Of a stretch of DNA of 20,601 nucleotides, positions 1 to 9,046 are shown piece after piece. Position 1 is the first letter of the stretch. Every line of letters starts with the position of its first letter. A program made the position numbers and the translations under genes. Source of the stretch: Mastigamoeba balamuthi (taxonomy: Eukaryota > Evosea > Mastigamoebida > Mastigamoebidae); contig CACRSC010000076.1 in assembly GCA_902651635.1 (NCBI GenBank), positions 1 to 20,601 on the forward strand. The letters are read 5' to 3'. The notes under the pieces are model-generated. The model was not told the DNA's origin and did no database searches. It was given only the letters and a program-made list of their open reading frames with translations.

Positions 1-1
1 A

Positions 2-202
2 ACAGGACGCTCACTGACGCGCTTGGCGGGCCCACAGCGCCTCGGGAAAACCACAAAAACGCCACTGAATTCTCCCGCGTTGCAACGTCACAACAGATCC
101 TGGAGATTCTCAACGGCTGAGAGAACACACACAATATCTCGTTCCAGATTCCGATTGACCGATCATTTCTGGAATTATAACCGCGTTCCCTTCGTCACTT
201 AA
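2..202 (+). other. Open frame entering from the left edge, unrecognised
   Basis: One plus-strand frame is open from base 2 to a TAA at 200-202 (66 codons, no start inside the window). The first ~120 bases are clearly richer in G+C than what follows, like the host genes on the right side of the window, so this could be the tail of a gene lying to the left. The translation is rich in Arg, Ser and Thr and matches no family I know. A second reading is a last exon after the acceptor-like cacaacag at about 92-99, ending at TGA 117-119. Chance openness cannot be excluded. Confidence 0.15.
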
Positions 203-254
203 CAATACGTGCTTATGAACCAAACATCCAATTCTTGCCAACAGGACAGTGGAG

Positions 255-1166
255 TTATGCAGCAATACAATTATCGACAGACTCGAATTTCAAGTTTGCT
301 TCTGCGTTGACTTCAGGTACCCTGACAATGGTCTTCATTGTCAACATGAAGCCATTGTCCCACTGTGCAGTAAAGAACATTGCCTTGCTCCTGTTCTTAA
401 TACAATACGTGACCTGTGACCACAGTGATAATGTACTCCTGCAACTCCTGTGGCTCAGGCTTGTCAGATGGCTTCTGCAGTGAAGGAACAGCAGTGCAAT
501 AGAGGTTGTGTACTTTGCCCCTGCTGGAGAACAACCACATGTTGTGATTGTCTTAGTGGCACTGGAGGCCATCTTGTTGGTCTCTTTGATGAGGCTGGCT
601 ACATTCTTAGCAGTCTAGATGTTGTGAACAGATGCTCTACATGCTCTCTTCTGGACTGGCTCTTCAGCAGATGCAGGTGCAGGTGCAGATGACCTTGTCT
701 TCTCGCAGGACTTGGGTGCAGCAGGAGCAGAGATGAAGAGTGTGATGCAGAAGCCTGACTGAGACGTCCAGCCAGCCTTCAAAACAGAAGAGTAAGAGTC
801 ATGATGTGCAAAGTGCAAAGGCTCCTGCATTAAGCTCTTCATCTCTGCTCTAATTGGCCGTGTGCAGCTCAGCACATACAGCACACAGTTTGCACATCTC
901 AGCAGACTCCTCACATCTCTGAGCTGCATGAGCCACTCATTACCACCTGCATGAGTAGTAGTCTCTGACATGGTACCTCTAATGAAGTGCATGATCTTTG
1001 CAACGCACTTCAGAAGGTTGTCCAGGGCACTCTCCAGTCCATCCCAGCTTACTTGCTTGTGGGACATCACACTGGGGATAACAGGTTCGTGAAGCACAGC
1101 ACAGACTGCAACAACTGACAATGTGAAGTTGAGAACAAGGGGAGAAACACTTTTCCAGGTACCCAC
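255..1166 (-). pseudogene. Decayed unrecognised reading frame, about 300 codons
   Basis: A single minus-strand frame stays open from about 1166 down to 255 apart from one interruption, unusually long for this AT-richer, repeat-laden stretch. Several parts keep a purine-N-pyrimidine codon pattern, most clearly around 520-612, which supports former coding. The predicted protein has a hydrophobic start, a middle with spaced Trp, Cys and Leu (around 850-1060) and an Ala/Pro/Ser-rich stretch near 650-720. I recognise no catalytic motif or domain. It may be the remnant of a repeated element's protein or of a host gene overrun by repeats; no terminal repeats were found to bound it. No start site or promoter can be assigned with confidence. 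Confidence 0.33.
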
Positions 1167-2637
1167 ATGGAAGACTGCCAGTTACCATGTGGTCCTGTAT
1201 GAATATCTAGAGCTATTCGCCATGCACTTCATGTCCATCTGTATATAGGAGCCCACCACCACAACCCAGTTAATGTACAGTGTCCATCAAAGCGACCTTC
1301 CTGGTCACATTTTTCGTTTTAGAATTGCAATTCCCACTTTGTTGACAGGTTTAAAGAGAGATATGAGAATGCTGATCCCTAGTATTAAATAAGTCTTCAT
1401 TGCTCTTTTTCACTTGCTGCAAACAGCAAGGAACAGAATTCACATATTTTAACGAAACTCTCAACTTCAAGCCTCTTCCACTAAGAGCAAACGGTGTGTA
1501 CCAATTGATTGATAATTATAGGATTTCGCCTCGAACTTCGAGCCTATAGGAGTCCTGAAACAAATTGATTTAGTTTATGATTGATGTCCATAATGCGTGG
1601 GATGAGGGCAGGAGGCCCGAAAAGAAGTGAGAGACTCAAGAAAGTGATGATGTATTTGTTGATATTCGTGTGATGATGAGAGAATGGGGAAGAAATGCCA
1701 TTCCTTTGCTTCTTGGAGATGCAATCCCCCTCGGGCCCCTGGCATCAATGTTCTCTCTTCACTTCTTAGAAATCTGACTTCATTGCTACGAGATATTGTC
1801 CTTCTACAAAGACCAATATCTGAATCTCTTTCCAAAAGAACATTCTGGACAAAGAAAGTAGTAGTGTATGCAAATGTGATACATTCCAACTTCAGTGAGT
1901 TTTTCTGTGAAAATTTGTAAGTGCCCACATATCTAACAGAAAAACCAGCCTCACACATTCAGCTTGCCTGCAAATTTCAACGTCCTTTGCACAAACCGAC
2001 CGGGCTTCTTTGCAATGCCAGATCTTTCGTGTTCATCTACCAATACAAAATGTTGCCTCGAATATTCAAAGAACACTATTCCAATTCCTTATCTGGTTCT
2101 TCTTAGCAAACTGCAATTGTCTTTCCCCATGCTTTATGGTAGTAGTGATTTCAATAATGACTGAACATTATCTAGGTCTACTTCTTTTGTTCTGAGCTGA
2201 ACTGTTAAGAGTGATACCTGGACATTCTGATCGTAGAGTAAGACTGGTATTTGACGTGATTCATGCAAACCAGATTTCTGTATCTTTGAATGTTTTTTTT
2301 CTAACTCTGTGTGATTACTCTCCTTCCTCCATGTGGGCCTGGCCAGTCACAGAAGCCAGTATCCCACTAATGCCTTGCTATTTTTTTATTCACTTCAACG
2401 AACTTTGCAGTTGTAGGTTTTCCACAGAAACTTAAGCCTAAGTGCTCAGAGTGCTGGCATTCTACATGTTCTGCACTCTATAGTGTCTGTAGATCCAAGA
2501 TAGCAGCATATGACAAAGACGAGTGCATGCTGATGCTGTGGAGGGACAACAAAGTCGTGCCCATTCTGCCAACAGTGCCTTGTACTTTGGCCTGGACTTG
2601 TGCTAGTGCCACATTGATCACGTTTTCTGTACTGTAA
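1167..2637. other. No gene supported; AT-rich spacer
   Basis: Only short open frames occur on either strand and none shows consistent codon structure or a recognisable motif. A 13-base palindrome (CTCGAACTTCGAG) lies at 1530-1542 between two TATAGG copies. The stretch may be old intron or decayed repeat sequence. Confidence 0.5.
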
Positions 2638-3085
2638 TGGAACTGGGTCTACTATGCTGCTTCACAATCTCTGCTACATAGCATAGTAGTACTGCTTTGT
2701 CACAGTGGCACATAGTGAAGAATGCATTGTACCACGTAGTGGAACTGGGTCTGCTACATAGTGTAGCAGAGGCAGTGTAGCAGAATGTACCTGTCATCTG
2801 TCACACAAGCTTCAGCAATATTGTTGGCCTTCCCATACTCTGTATTGGACTGTATATGTGAGTTTCACTTTCACCTGGCCTCGTACTCCTGTATCTGCTG
2901 TATCACCTGCTCTGCTGAACCCCTGCCTTGCTGTCTCAGTGTGCAAATAGAGTGAAGTGCAAATCACTCAGCTGGCACAATCAGAAGACTCAGCTACGCA
3001 GGCTTCCACTACACTTTGCTCTGCATCTGCTTTCACTATATTTTTCTATGCATACCTTTATTACACTGTATAGTGGACCCAGTTC
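2638..3085. repeat. Dispersed short repeat, core GAACTGGGTCYACTAT
   Basis: TGGAACTGGGTCT occurs at 2638-2650 and again at 2740-2752, 102 bases apart and each followed by variants of CTACATAGYRTAG. An inverted copy lies at 3068-3085: its reverse complement begins GAACTGGGTCCACTATAC and matches the 2640 copy at 16 of 18 bases. The sequence between is filled with short CTACATAG / TAGCAG / TAGTACTG motifs. This looks like a degenerate satellite or the inside of an old repeat. No coding function is seen; the minus-strand frame 3061-3243 (60 codons) partly consists of this repeat and is not supported as a gene. Confidence 0.5.
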
Positions 3086-3731
3086 TGCTCGACTTCATAC
3101 AGAGTAACCTGCCAAGGGCTGACTACATACATGGATGGTTGCCATTGCCCCGAGAAGTGGAATGGAACATCTGAAAGGTGGTCTTCTCTGATGGTAACAG
3201 ACAGGGCTGCTGCGTGAAGCCAGGTAAAAGCAGCAGAGAACAAACGCCAGTCTATTTTGGACAGCTCAAGTACAGGTTTGGAAAAAAACCAACAACAGAT
3301 GCCTTGGAATAACGAACATAATTTGCAGTTATATATTCAGCATCACAGAGAGAGAGAGTAAAGCAGCATTAGCCAATCCAGAGAGTTTGCTGCCATTGTG
3401 GCAGAAGCAATAAAGGGCCTGCTAGTGGACAAGGACTAACCAGAGAATAAGAGAAGAAGAGGAAGAAAAGAACCCAGAAAGAAAACAGATGGTCATTTAT
3501 GGGGAAGCCTGTTATGCAGAAGGGACAGTGGACCCAGAGGCAATGGCAGACAGCTCATCAGGGGCATAGCAGGTGATTTTCAGTAACCTTCAGAAACGAA
3601 AGAGCTCTGCTCCCAACGAAATGCCAAGAAACCCGCAGATGACCCATTTGCAAGCATCAAACTGCATGTTCACAGTGTTGTGCTTGCTGAAGTAACTGAA
3701 GCCCTGTCCATAATGCCAACGAAAGTACATA
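3086..3731. other. No gene supported; purine-rich spacer left of the Tc1 element
   Basis: The stretch holds a short GA run near 3347-3358, a purine-rich block at 3430-3480, and another AGTGGACCCAG motif near 3526-3536 that echoes the repeat core to its left. No open frame is convincing. The last two bases (TA, 3730-3731) are one half of the target-site duplication of the transposon that follows. Confidence 0.5.
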
Positions 3732-3759
3732 CAGTACTGGCCAGAAGTTCCAGGTACCC
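3732..3759 (+). repeat. Left terminal inverted repeat of the Tc1-like element
   Basis: 28 bases starting CAGTACTGGCC and ending GGTACCC, preceded by TA. It pairs with 4816-4842. Confidence 0.9.
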
Positions 3760-3830
3760 AAAAATTCAGGAACAAACTGTCTTTTTTGGAATTACCAATT
3801 ATGTTGAAAAGCAAGAGGGAAATCCTGATG

Positions 3831-4740
3831 TCAGTAGCAAATAAAGTCTCCTTTTGCTTCTTTCACTAGGGCCAGGCGACGTTCCATTGAATTTGCCAGT
3901 GCAACAGCATTACTCTCAGACAGATTCCTCCACTCCTGATGCAGATATACACAGAGCTTCTTGGCAGTTCTGGGCTGTCTCTCTGCTACCTCGGCCTTAA
4001 GGATTCCCCAAACGTTTTCAAAAGGGTTCAGATCCGGGCTGCATGCTGGCCAGGGCAGTACCTTGATGTGATTTTTATCTTTCCAAGCACACGAAATCTT
4101 GCTCTTATGCTTTGGATCATTGTCCTCTTGCAGGAACCAGTCCTTCTTCTTCCTTCCATAGAGCTTCTTTGCAGAGAACAGAAGGTAGTTCTTATAGATT
4201 CCATACATTCTCTGGGAATAGAGAATTCCAGTGAATGTATAAAGGGCTCAAAATCCTTTCTTCAAAAAACAACCCCACACATGAACCTTGGCTGGATGTT
4301 TGACCTGGCGGGCCATGTAGGGGTGTGCCTTACTCTGCCATACTGCCACAGGTGGCCTGTTAAGCTCGAATGTAGCCTCATCAGTGAAGAGCACACGGGA
4401 CCAGTTCCGATTCCTATTTGACTGGGCAAAGAGAACACGATCTTGCTGATGCTGTGTAGAGAGCATTGGCTTTCTCTTTGGCCTGCTCCAGTTCAGGCCA
4501 GAAGCATGCAGCTGGTGCCGTACACTGTGTGCTGAGATATTAATATGAGCTCTCTTAAGCCTCTATGTCAGACATGCAGAGCCCTCAACTGGGTGCTTCT
4601 GTGAGGTATGAACGATTTTTGTATCTTTCTTAGCTGAAGTCTGATATGAAGCACCAGACCTTGGCTTGTCCCCAGTGCCATTTTTAGTTTTGAAGAAAAA
4701 GACCACAAAATCATGTTGAGATTGGAAAAATCTCTATACA
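3831..4740 (-). pseudogene. Tc1-family transposase pseudogene (DD34E)
   Basis: The product would be the DDE transposase that cuts and pastes this element in the nucleus. One minus-strand frame runs without frameshift from about 4740 to a stop at 3831-3833. In order it shows a paired-type DNA-binding remnant with TGDKPRSG (near 4670), the motif HSVRHQLHASGLNWSRPKRKP, the first catalytic Asp in LFTDEATFEL (near 4380), VHVWGCF, the second Asp in QEDNDPKHKS, and the Glu in SPDLNPFENVW. Exactly 34 residues separate the second Asp from the Glu, the Tc1 signature. Two in-frame stops break it: TAG at 4563-4565 and TGA at 4248-4250, the latter at a position usually Gly. The extreme N-terminal helix-turn-helix is hard to see. 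All three catalytic residues remain, so inactivation looks recent in sequence terms. Confidence 0.92.
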
Positions 4741-4815
4741 AGATATCATAACAAATGATAACGTTTATATGATCTTATTACTTTTAAAAATCAATCCACT
4801 TCTTTCTGAGTTACT

Positions 4816-4842
4816 GGGTACCTGGACTTATGGCCAGGACTG
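4816..4842 (-). repeat. Right terminal inverted repeat of the Tc1-like element
   Basis: Read on the minus strand it starts CAGTCCTGGCC and ends GGTACCC, followed outside by TA (4843-4844). It has one base fewer than the left copy and two substitutions. Confidence 0.9.
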
Positions 4843-4844
4843 TA

Positions 4845-5314
4845 ATCACCTTTGTCCCTTCTTAATCATAATTGTATTTTTTCGTTATTATCTCTTTTAT
4901 CACATTTCAAGCATGTTGTATGTGTGGCATTTTGTGCAATAATCATTTGTTGTGCTACACGTGCTACAAGTGCATGCAGTGCAGTAGAACATGCAGCACT
5001 ACATGTATAACATGCACAGAAAATAGTTTGTGCTACATTTACTGCATTAGAACAAAGGTAACAGCTGATGGGCAGGAATTCCCCCGAAAAAGGTGTTGTA
5101 TGCCAGCAGTTTTCGTCTCTTGGAAAAAGCGTGCTGTGTGTTGTGAGGTAAGCTCGGAATTGGCTGTCCCTCACAATGCAAGCAGAAGGCCCATAAGCGA
5201 GTGTGTGTACAAAATCACGCACGATTCTGCATGGGCAGGACTGAGAACTGGGGCATGGAACAAGGGGATTATAAGTCAGCAGTTATGTCGGCGGTTATGA
5301 AGAGAACAATTGCT
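4845..5314. other. No gene supported; low-complexity GTGCTACA-type sequence
   Basis: Between about 4915 and 5040 the sequence is built from variants of GTGCTACA and CATGCAG. This makes both strands open and the translations Cys-rich (plus frame 4872-5300, minus frame 4866-5222). The Cys pattern follows the repeat, not a zinc-finger spacing, so neither frame is called a gene. Confidence 0.45.
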
Positions 5315-6028
5315 TTTATTTGAAGAACAAAACAATTGAGAAGGGCAAGGCATGAGTGACAGAGAGCACTCAGGAGATGGGTGACTGCCGATTTTTACTC
5401 ACGGGTGGGGTGCACCTGAGGATTTGGCACAGCTTTGATGGCGTTCTGCTCTGTGAGGTCCGCGATGCCCCGAGCGACTGGTGCTGCTGCTGCTGCCATG
5501 GCCTCGTGTTGAACCGGGGCTGCAGGAGTGGTCATGGAAACCACTTCTATAACAGAAATAATGTCAGGTTGTAAAGGGATGCAGTGCCAGTGATTGTGCC
5601 AGTGGAATATAGTAGTTATGTGCCAGCAGCATATAAGTATATGCCAGTGGCATAATGGCCAGCATAAGTATGTACTGGCGGCATATACTATGTACTGCCG
5701 GCACTGTCACTGGAACAGAATTAAACTGCCAGCACATAGCATGTGCCAGCACATGATTGTGTGTTTGAAGAGGGAAGAACTCATCAGAACGGCATGTCGT
5801 TGAGGTCTGTGGTGCAGGGGCTTGATCAGGGGATGGAGGCACACTCAGCCTCTCGTGCTCATGCTGTGCAACACAGCACATAAACTGTTGGTATAGGTGT
5901 ATTCAACTTCAAACTCGGTGGGCTGGGGATGCTTAAGAAGGAGAACGAGTGGAGGTGAAGTGAATGCAGTAACATACCTCGGGCTTCCCCTTCTTGGAGG
6001 TGCTTGGCGCAGACAGTGTGGTTGACAT
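5315..6028 (-). CDS. Possible small spliced gene, unrecognised (minus strand)
   Basis: Three pieces suggest a gene too fragmented to give a long open frame. A first exon 5978-6028 starts MSTTLSAPSTSKKGKPE and ends at GAG|GTATGT. A 55-base intron (5923-5977, ending CCCCAG) matches the intron size of the clear host genes in this window, and the next exon begins PTEFEVEYTYTN. Further along, an acceptor TTATAG precedes an exon starting at 5546 with VVSMTTPAAP, an Ala run (GCA repeats, 5481-5497) and GIADLTEQNAIKAVPNPQ, reaching a stop at 5395-5397. AATAAA follows at 5315-5320. How exon 2 joins the last exon is unclear; a GT at about 5884 would be in phase, and the intron would then hold a cluster of the 21-base repeat. 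It lies head to head with the long plus-strand frame at 6124. Function unknown; it could belong to the repetitive unit or the host. Confidence 0.35.
5585..5758. repeat. 21-base double-palindrome repeat, cluster A
   Basis: Degenerate units of the form GCCAGYGGCAYATAAKTATAT are strung irregularly across this stretch (for example TATGCCAGTGGCATAATG at 5640-5656). Each unit joins two near-palindromes, TGCCASTGGCA and ATAATTAT. On the minus strand the period of 21 bases gives a seven-residue repeat in translation (PLAYTYM / LLAHNYY), which keeps a frame open by chance. Confidence 0.7.
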
Positions 6029-6071
6029 TGGCTTGTAGGACAACCCAAACAATTTTTGAAAATGATATCAT

Positions 6072-6118
6072 CTGCCACCAGCACATAATATCTGCCAGTG
6101 GCACAGCTGCAGGCATAG
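6072..6118. repeat. 21-base double-palindrome repeat, cluster B
   Basis: About two units (TCTGCCACCAGCACATAATA, then TCTGCCAGTGGCACAGC) lie directly before the ATG at 6124 and behind the minus-strand ATG at 6028, so this cluster sits in the presumed shared upstream region of two divergent frames. Confidence 0.65.
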
Positions 6119-6751
6119 CAGTGATGGAAGCCAAAGATGGCGCCTGGCCTATTCGCAGCAAGTACAAGTGCAGTACACATGTGCACAAGGCTCAACTGGG
6201 CCCAGCCAACATCCCAGATGGTGATCCAGTTGACCCAGACCTGTCTCATGTTAGGACACTCGAGGCCCAGGTCAGGAACCTCAGGCAACAGAAAAGGCGG
6301 CTCAGCACTCAGCTGGAGGTGTACAAGGGCATCAATAGACGGAATCCAGCTCAGGTGCATGCTGCGAAACACAAGCTGCAGAGTGCCATGGAACCCACAG
6401 GGCTGGAGAAGGCCACGTTTCCTCAGTACATTTCTGCACTGAGGCAGACGATGCCCAGCTTAAGGCTCGTTCTGTGCTCTCTCCTGGACTACAAGGACAC
6501 AGCCCCTGACAATGACCTGGCCATGCATGTGCTCGCCATATACGTTATCTGTGTGTGCAGCTATTCACAGAGAAAGGACGTGCACTTCAGCATGTTGCTT
6601 TCCAGCCATCTGTGGAGCCATACTACTCCTACAGCCGTGTGGGACCTGTTTCACCAGCTTTGACTCGTGTAATGACTACCTGCAGAGAGTGCAGTCGGAC
6701 ACACTCTACACACTTGCAGTACGTTGTTTTTGTTACATTAGCTTTCCTATG

Positions 6752-6846
6752 TGCTGCTGGCATATAATTATTTGCCGGCAGCACATAACTATATGCCAGC
6801 AGCACATAATTATATGCCGGGGGCACATGCTATGTGCCAGCAGAGA
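6752..6846. repeat. 21-base double-palindrome repeat, cluster C (inside an intron)
   Basis: Four to five units in register: GCCGGCAGCACATAACTATAT, GCCAGCAGCACATAATTATAT, then a 20-base unit GCCGGGGGCACATGCTATGT. The cluster lies wholly inside the predicted intron 6719-6910. The variants ATAATTATAT and ATGCTATGT alternate here just as they do in cluster D. Confidence 0.8.
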
Positions 6847-8043
6847 GCATGTTGTGGCATCTCACTTTGAATCACTCCAGCAAAAAACTGACCTTGCCTT
6901 GTTTTTGCAGGAGGGTGTCGTACTTCCCAACGTACTGCCCAGGGGTGTTGTGCCCTCAGAACAGCCATTGGATGAGGTACAGCAAACTGTGGAGTTGTGT
7001 GCAATGTACTGCCCACTGGTGCCATACTCCCATGTCCTGCCTCTCGAGTGCAGCTCCTGCACTTTTGCGTGGATGTCTCTGTCTGGCAGCTCTCTGTCAT
7101 GCCTACGACCTGTCAAGGTGGTGCTGGGAGAGGTTGTTCATCGGGCTTTCTTCTGGGGGATGTACTGTAACAACACAGGGTGCCCGTTGTCAGTTCCTCC
7201 TGTGGAGAGCTGCAACAGGCATCTGTCCACACTCATCAGCTGCCAGATGTGGACTGGTGGGAGCACAGAGTCTGTACAGACTGCCTCTTATACAGACATG
7301 GTCCGTTTCGTGGAGGAGACTCGCTTGGGAGTGGCCACTGGAGGCATTGGTGCCCAGCTGCCCCTGATGCCAGTGTTCGAGGGCGACCAGCAGGTGTTCT
7401 CTAAGCTATGGCGAATGCATGACCAGGAAGACAGCCCACTGCACAGTACAATCATCCTGTCACTGGCTGGCTGGCACCAGATGAAGACAATGGCCTTTGC
7501 AATCAGGGAGATGTGGGACTGCCTCATTACCCCGACTCTGGCTTTTCTGGGTTGCAAGGGAACAAAGGACATGCTCAAGAACTTCATTCAGCTGGATGAC
7601 ACGATCGTGCTTCTGGTCTGCCATGCTGCCATGGGTGATGCAGACTGTCACGTCCCACCCGAGCTATGACCCCACAGTTCTGATGTCAATCAACTGTCTT
7701 GCCCAGTGTCAGGACATTCCCTCTCGTCCCCAAAGTCTTCTGTGCTTCTGCCTGCACTATGGGCTGCCCTACTGCTACATGAGGGCCATAGTACGTGCTG
7801 GGAGGTCTCTGGAGTTCATAGGGCTCCTGTAGCTCTGTCCACAGCTGTTCTACGCCACTTGTCACCACCAGTACAAGGTTATGACTGCCCAGTTCCTCAG
7901 TTTATGGATTGCTGGTGGCTTGCATCCGACTCACAGGGCTGCTATTCTCGAGACCATTACTCTTCAGATGAATAGGGCCAGTCCTTATGCTCACTGCAGT
8001 GATGACTGCTGTGAAAAGGTCCGTTTTCCTCTTATGCCATTGT

Positions 8044-8407
8044 ATATGTCTTTGCAGCCAAACGTACCATTTTACCAGTTTCATGAAAAATACCAAAAAG
8101 TGAAAAAGTCGTTTTTAAAACGACATTTCAATAATATGAAAAAACAAAGTCAGTGTAAATAACTCATAATGTGCACATAAAAATGAAAGCAATTCTCATT
8201 TTCGTGAATTCCAATAATGCGCAAATCGATAAGCAATTGATTCCTGTTTTCTGAATTCCAAATTTGACGTCATTGTCGCGAAAGCGACGCTTTTTCAACT
8301 GTCGCGAAAGCGACACCTGAAAAAGTCGTTTTAAAATGGCATTTTGTTTCATACTTAGTTTTTTCATTGAAACTGGTATAATGGTACGTTTGGCTGCAAA
8401 GACATAT
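8044..8407. mobile_element. 364-base inverted-repeat (MITE-like) insertion
   Basis: The first 40 bases (from ATATGTCTTTGCAGCCAAAC) and the last 40 read on the other strand agree at 39 of 40 positions, after which similarity fades. The inside has no coding capacity, is AT-rich and is full of short perfect palindromes. This is the form of a miniature inverted-repeat element or foldback. No clear target duplication is visible outside the ends (TGT on the left, GCC on the right), so the true ends may lie slightly elsewhere. A plus-strand frame (7881-8162) runs into the left arm, suggesting the insertion interrupts the surrounding gene-like unit or lies in its intron. Confidence 0.7.
8108..8314. 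repeat. GTCG...CGAC hairpin series
   Basis: GTCGTTTTTAAAACGAC at 8108-8124 is a perfect palindrome about a single central base. GTCGCGAAAGCGAC occurs twice, at 8275-8288 and 8301-8314: a five-pair stem closed by GAAA, a GNRA-type tetraloop if transcribed. A related degenerate copy (AAGTCGTTTTAAAATGGC) follows at about 8323-8340. Confidence 0.75.
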
Positions 8408-8504
8408 GCCGCCAGCACATAATTATATGCTGCTGGCACATAATTATCTGCCACTGGCACATGCTATATGCCACTGGCACATAATTATCTGCCACTGGCA
8501 GAAA
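8404..8504. repeat. 21-base double-palindrome repeat, cluster D
   Basis: The cleanest array, with about five consecutive units of 21, 21, 20 and 21 bases: GCCGCCAGCACATAATTATAT, GCTGCTGGCACATAATTATCT, GCCACTGGCACATGCTATAT, GCCACTGGCACATAATTATCT and a partial unit. It abuts the right end of the 364-base inverted-repeat insertion and precedes the acceptor of the last exon at 8555. Confidence 0.85.
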
Positions 8505-9046
8505 GCAACATAACTTCATCTAATTCACTCATTGCAACACATTGTACTCTCACAGATGGTAAGAAGCATCAAGGCGCACTGCAAGGCATTCCTGCCATCA
8601 ATCCAGCAGCATTCCAGGCTCATTTCAGTTGCCAAGGAAACGAAAACTGGTTGGAGCACTGTGTTCATCCAGATTCGCCCTTCAATTGTGATGCTGATGC
8701 TCAGGGACTGCGCTACAGGCTCAGCACCATCAAGGGAACTACTGAGGAGGTCAAACACCTTGGAGAGCACATCATGCAGGTGACTCGTCATGCAGAAAGA
8801 GAGTCTCCTCTTTGGAGCAATGTGAACCTGGACTCCTGGCTCTCCAACTCTGATGAGCTACTCCCGACCAGTCCTCTGCAGATGGACCTCGAGATGTTCA
8901 AAGAGGGATTCATCAACCCAGATGCGTCCTTCGACGGCCTGAATGACGTTATGACTGATCCAAAGGACTGCATTATGGATTCTGCTGAGTGCAGTGATGA
9001 TGATGATGCCCTCTCCTCCAATGAATCAGACCCTGAGTGTGACTAA

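Larger units (their letters stand above)
3732..4842 (-). mobile_element. Tc1-like DNA transposon, near full length, inactive
   Basis: Both ends are visible: CAGTACTGGCCAGAAGTTCC at 3732 and, read on the minus strand from 4842, CAGTCCTGGCCATAAGTCC. The inverted ends match over about 27 bases except for two substitutions and one single-base gap. TA dinucleotides sit directly outside at 3730-3731 and 4843-4844, the target duplication expected of Tc1/mariner elements. The 1111-base element carries one transposase frame on the minus strand. It is shorter than the usual 1.3-1.6 kb, mainly because little sequence separates the frame from the ends. The well-kept ends suggest a modest age. The transposase has in-frame stops, so this copy cannot move itself. 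Confidence 0.92.
6124..9046 (+). pseudogene. Long spliced frame of a repetitive unit, DUF6589-like
   Basis: A discontinuous plus-strand gene. The first exon starts MEAKDGAWPIRSKYK at 6124 and carries a Leu/Arg/Gln-rich probable coiled coil at about 6240-6340. A strong donor (CA|GTACGT, 6719) and acceptor (TTTTTGCAG, ends 6910) bound an intron of 192 bases that contains repeat cluster C. The next exon (6911-7669) holds MPVFEGDQQVFSKLWRMHDQ and SLAGWHQMKTMAFAIREMW. This GD...(G/D)WH spacing recalls the DUF6589 type of repeated proteins found in fungi, sponges and cnidarians; that resemblance is from memory. Poorly resolved coding continues to about 8040, then a last exon after CTCTCACAG (8555) ends at 9046 in an acidic tail (SDDDDALSSNESDPECD). 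The frame appears broken at a small number of places, so this copy is probably not functional. No terminal repeats were found to delimit the unit. Confidence 0.45.

Noticed and set aside
1575-2435. Several frames of 60-127 codons in the left spacer
   Set aside because: No codon-position bias, no motifs, mutually overlapping on both strands, as expected by chance.
4866-5300. Cys-rich frames on both strands, possible zinc finger
   Set aside because: The cysteines come from GTGCTACA/CATGCAG-type repeat sequence and have no regular zinc-finger spacing.
5585-8504. The 21-base arrays as a CRISPR
   Set aside because: Units are contiguous with no unique spacers, are scattered in several clusters, and lie in eukaryotic intron-bearing sequence.
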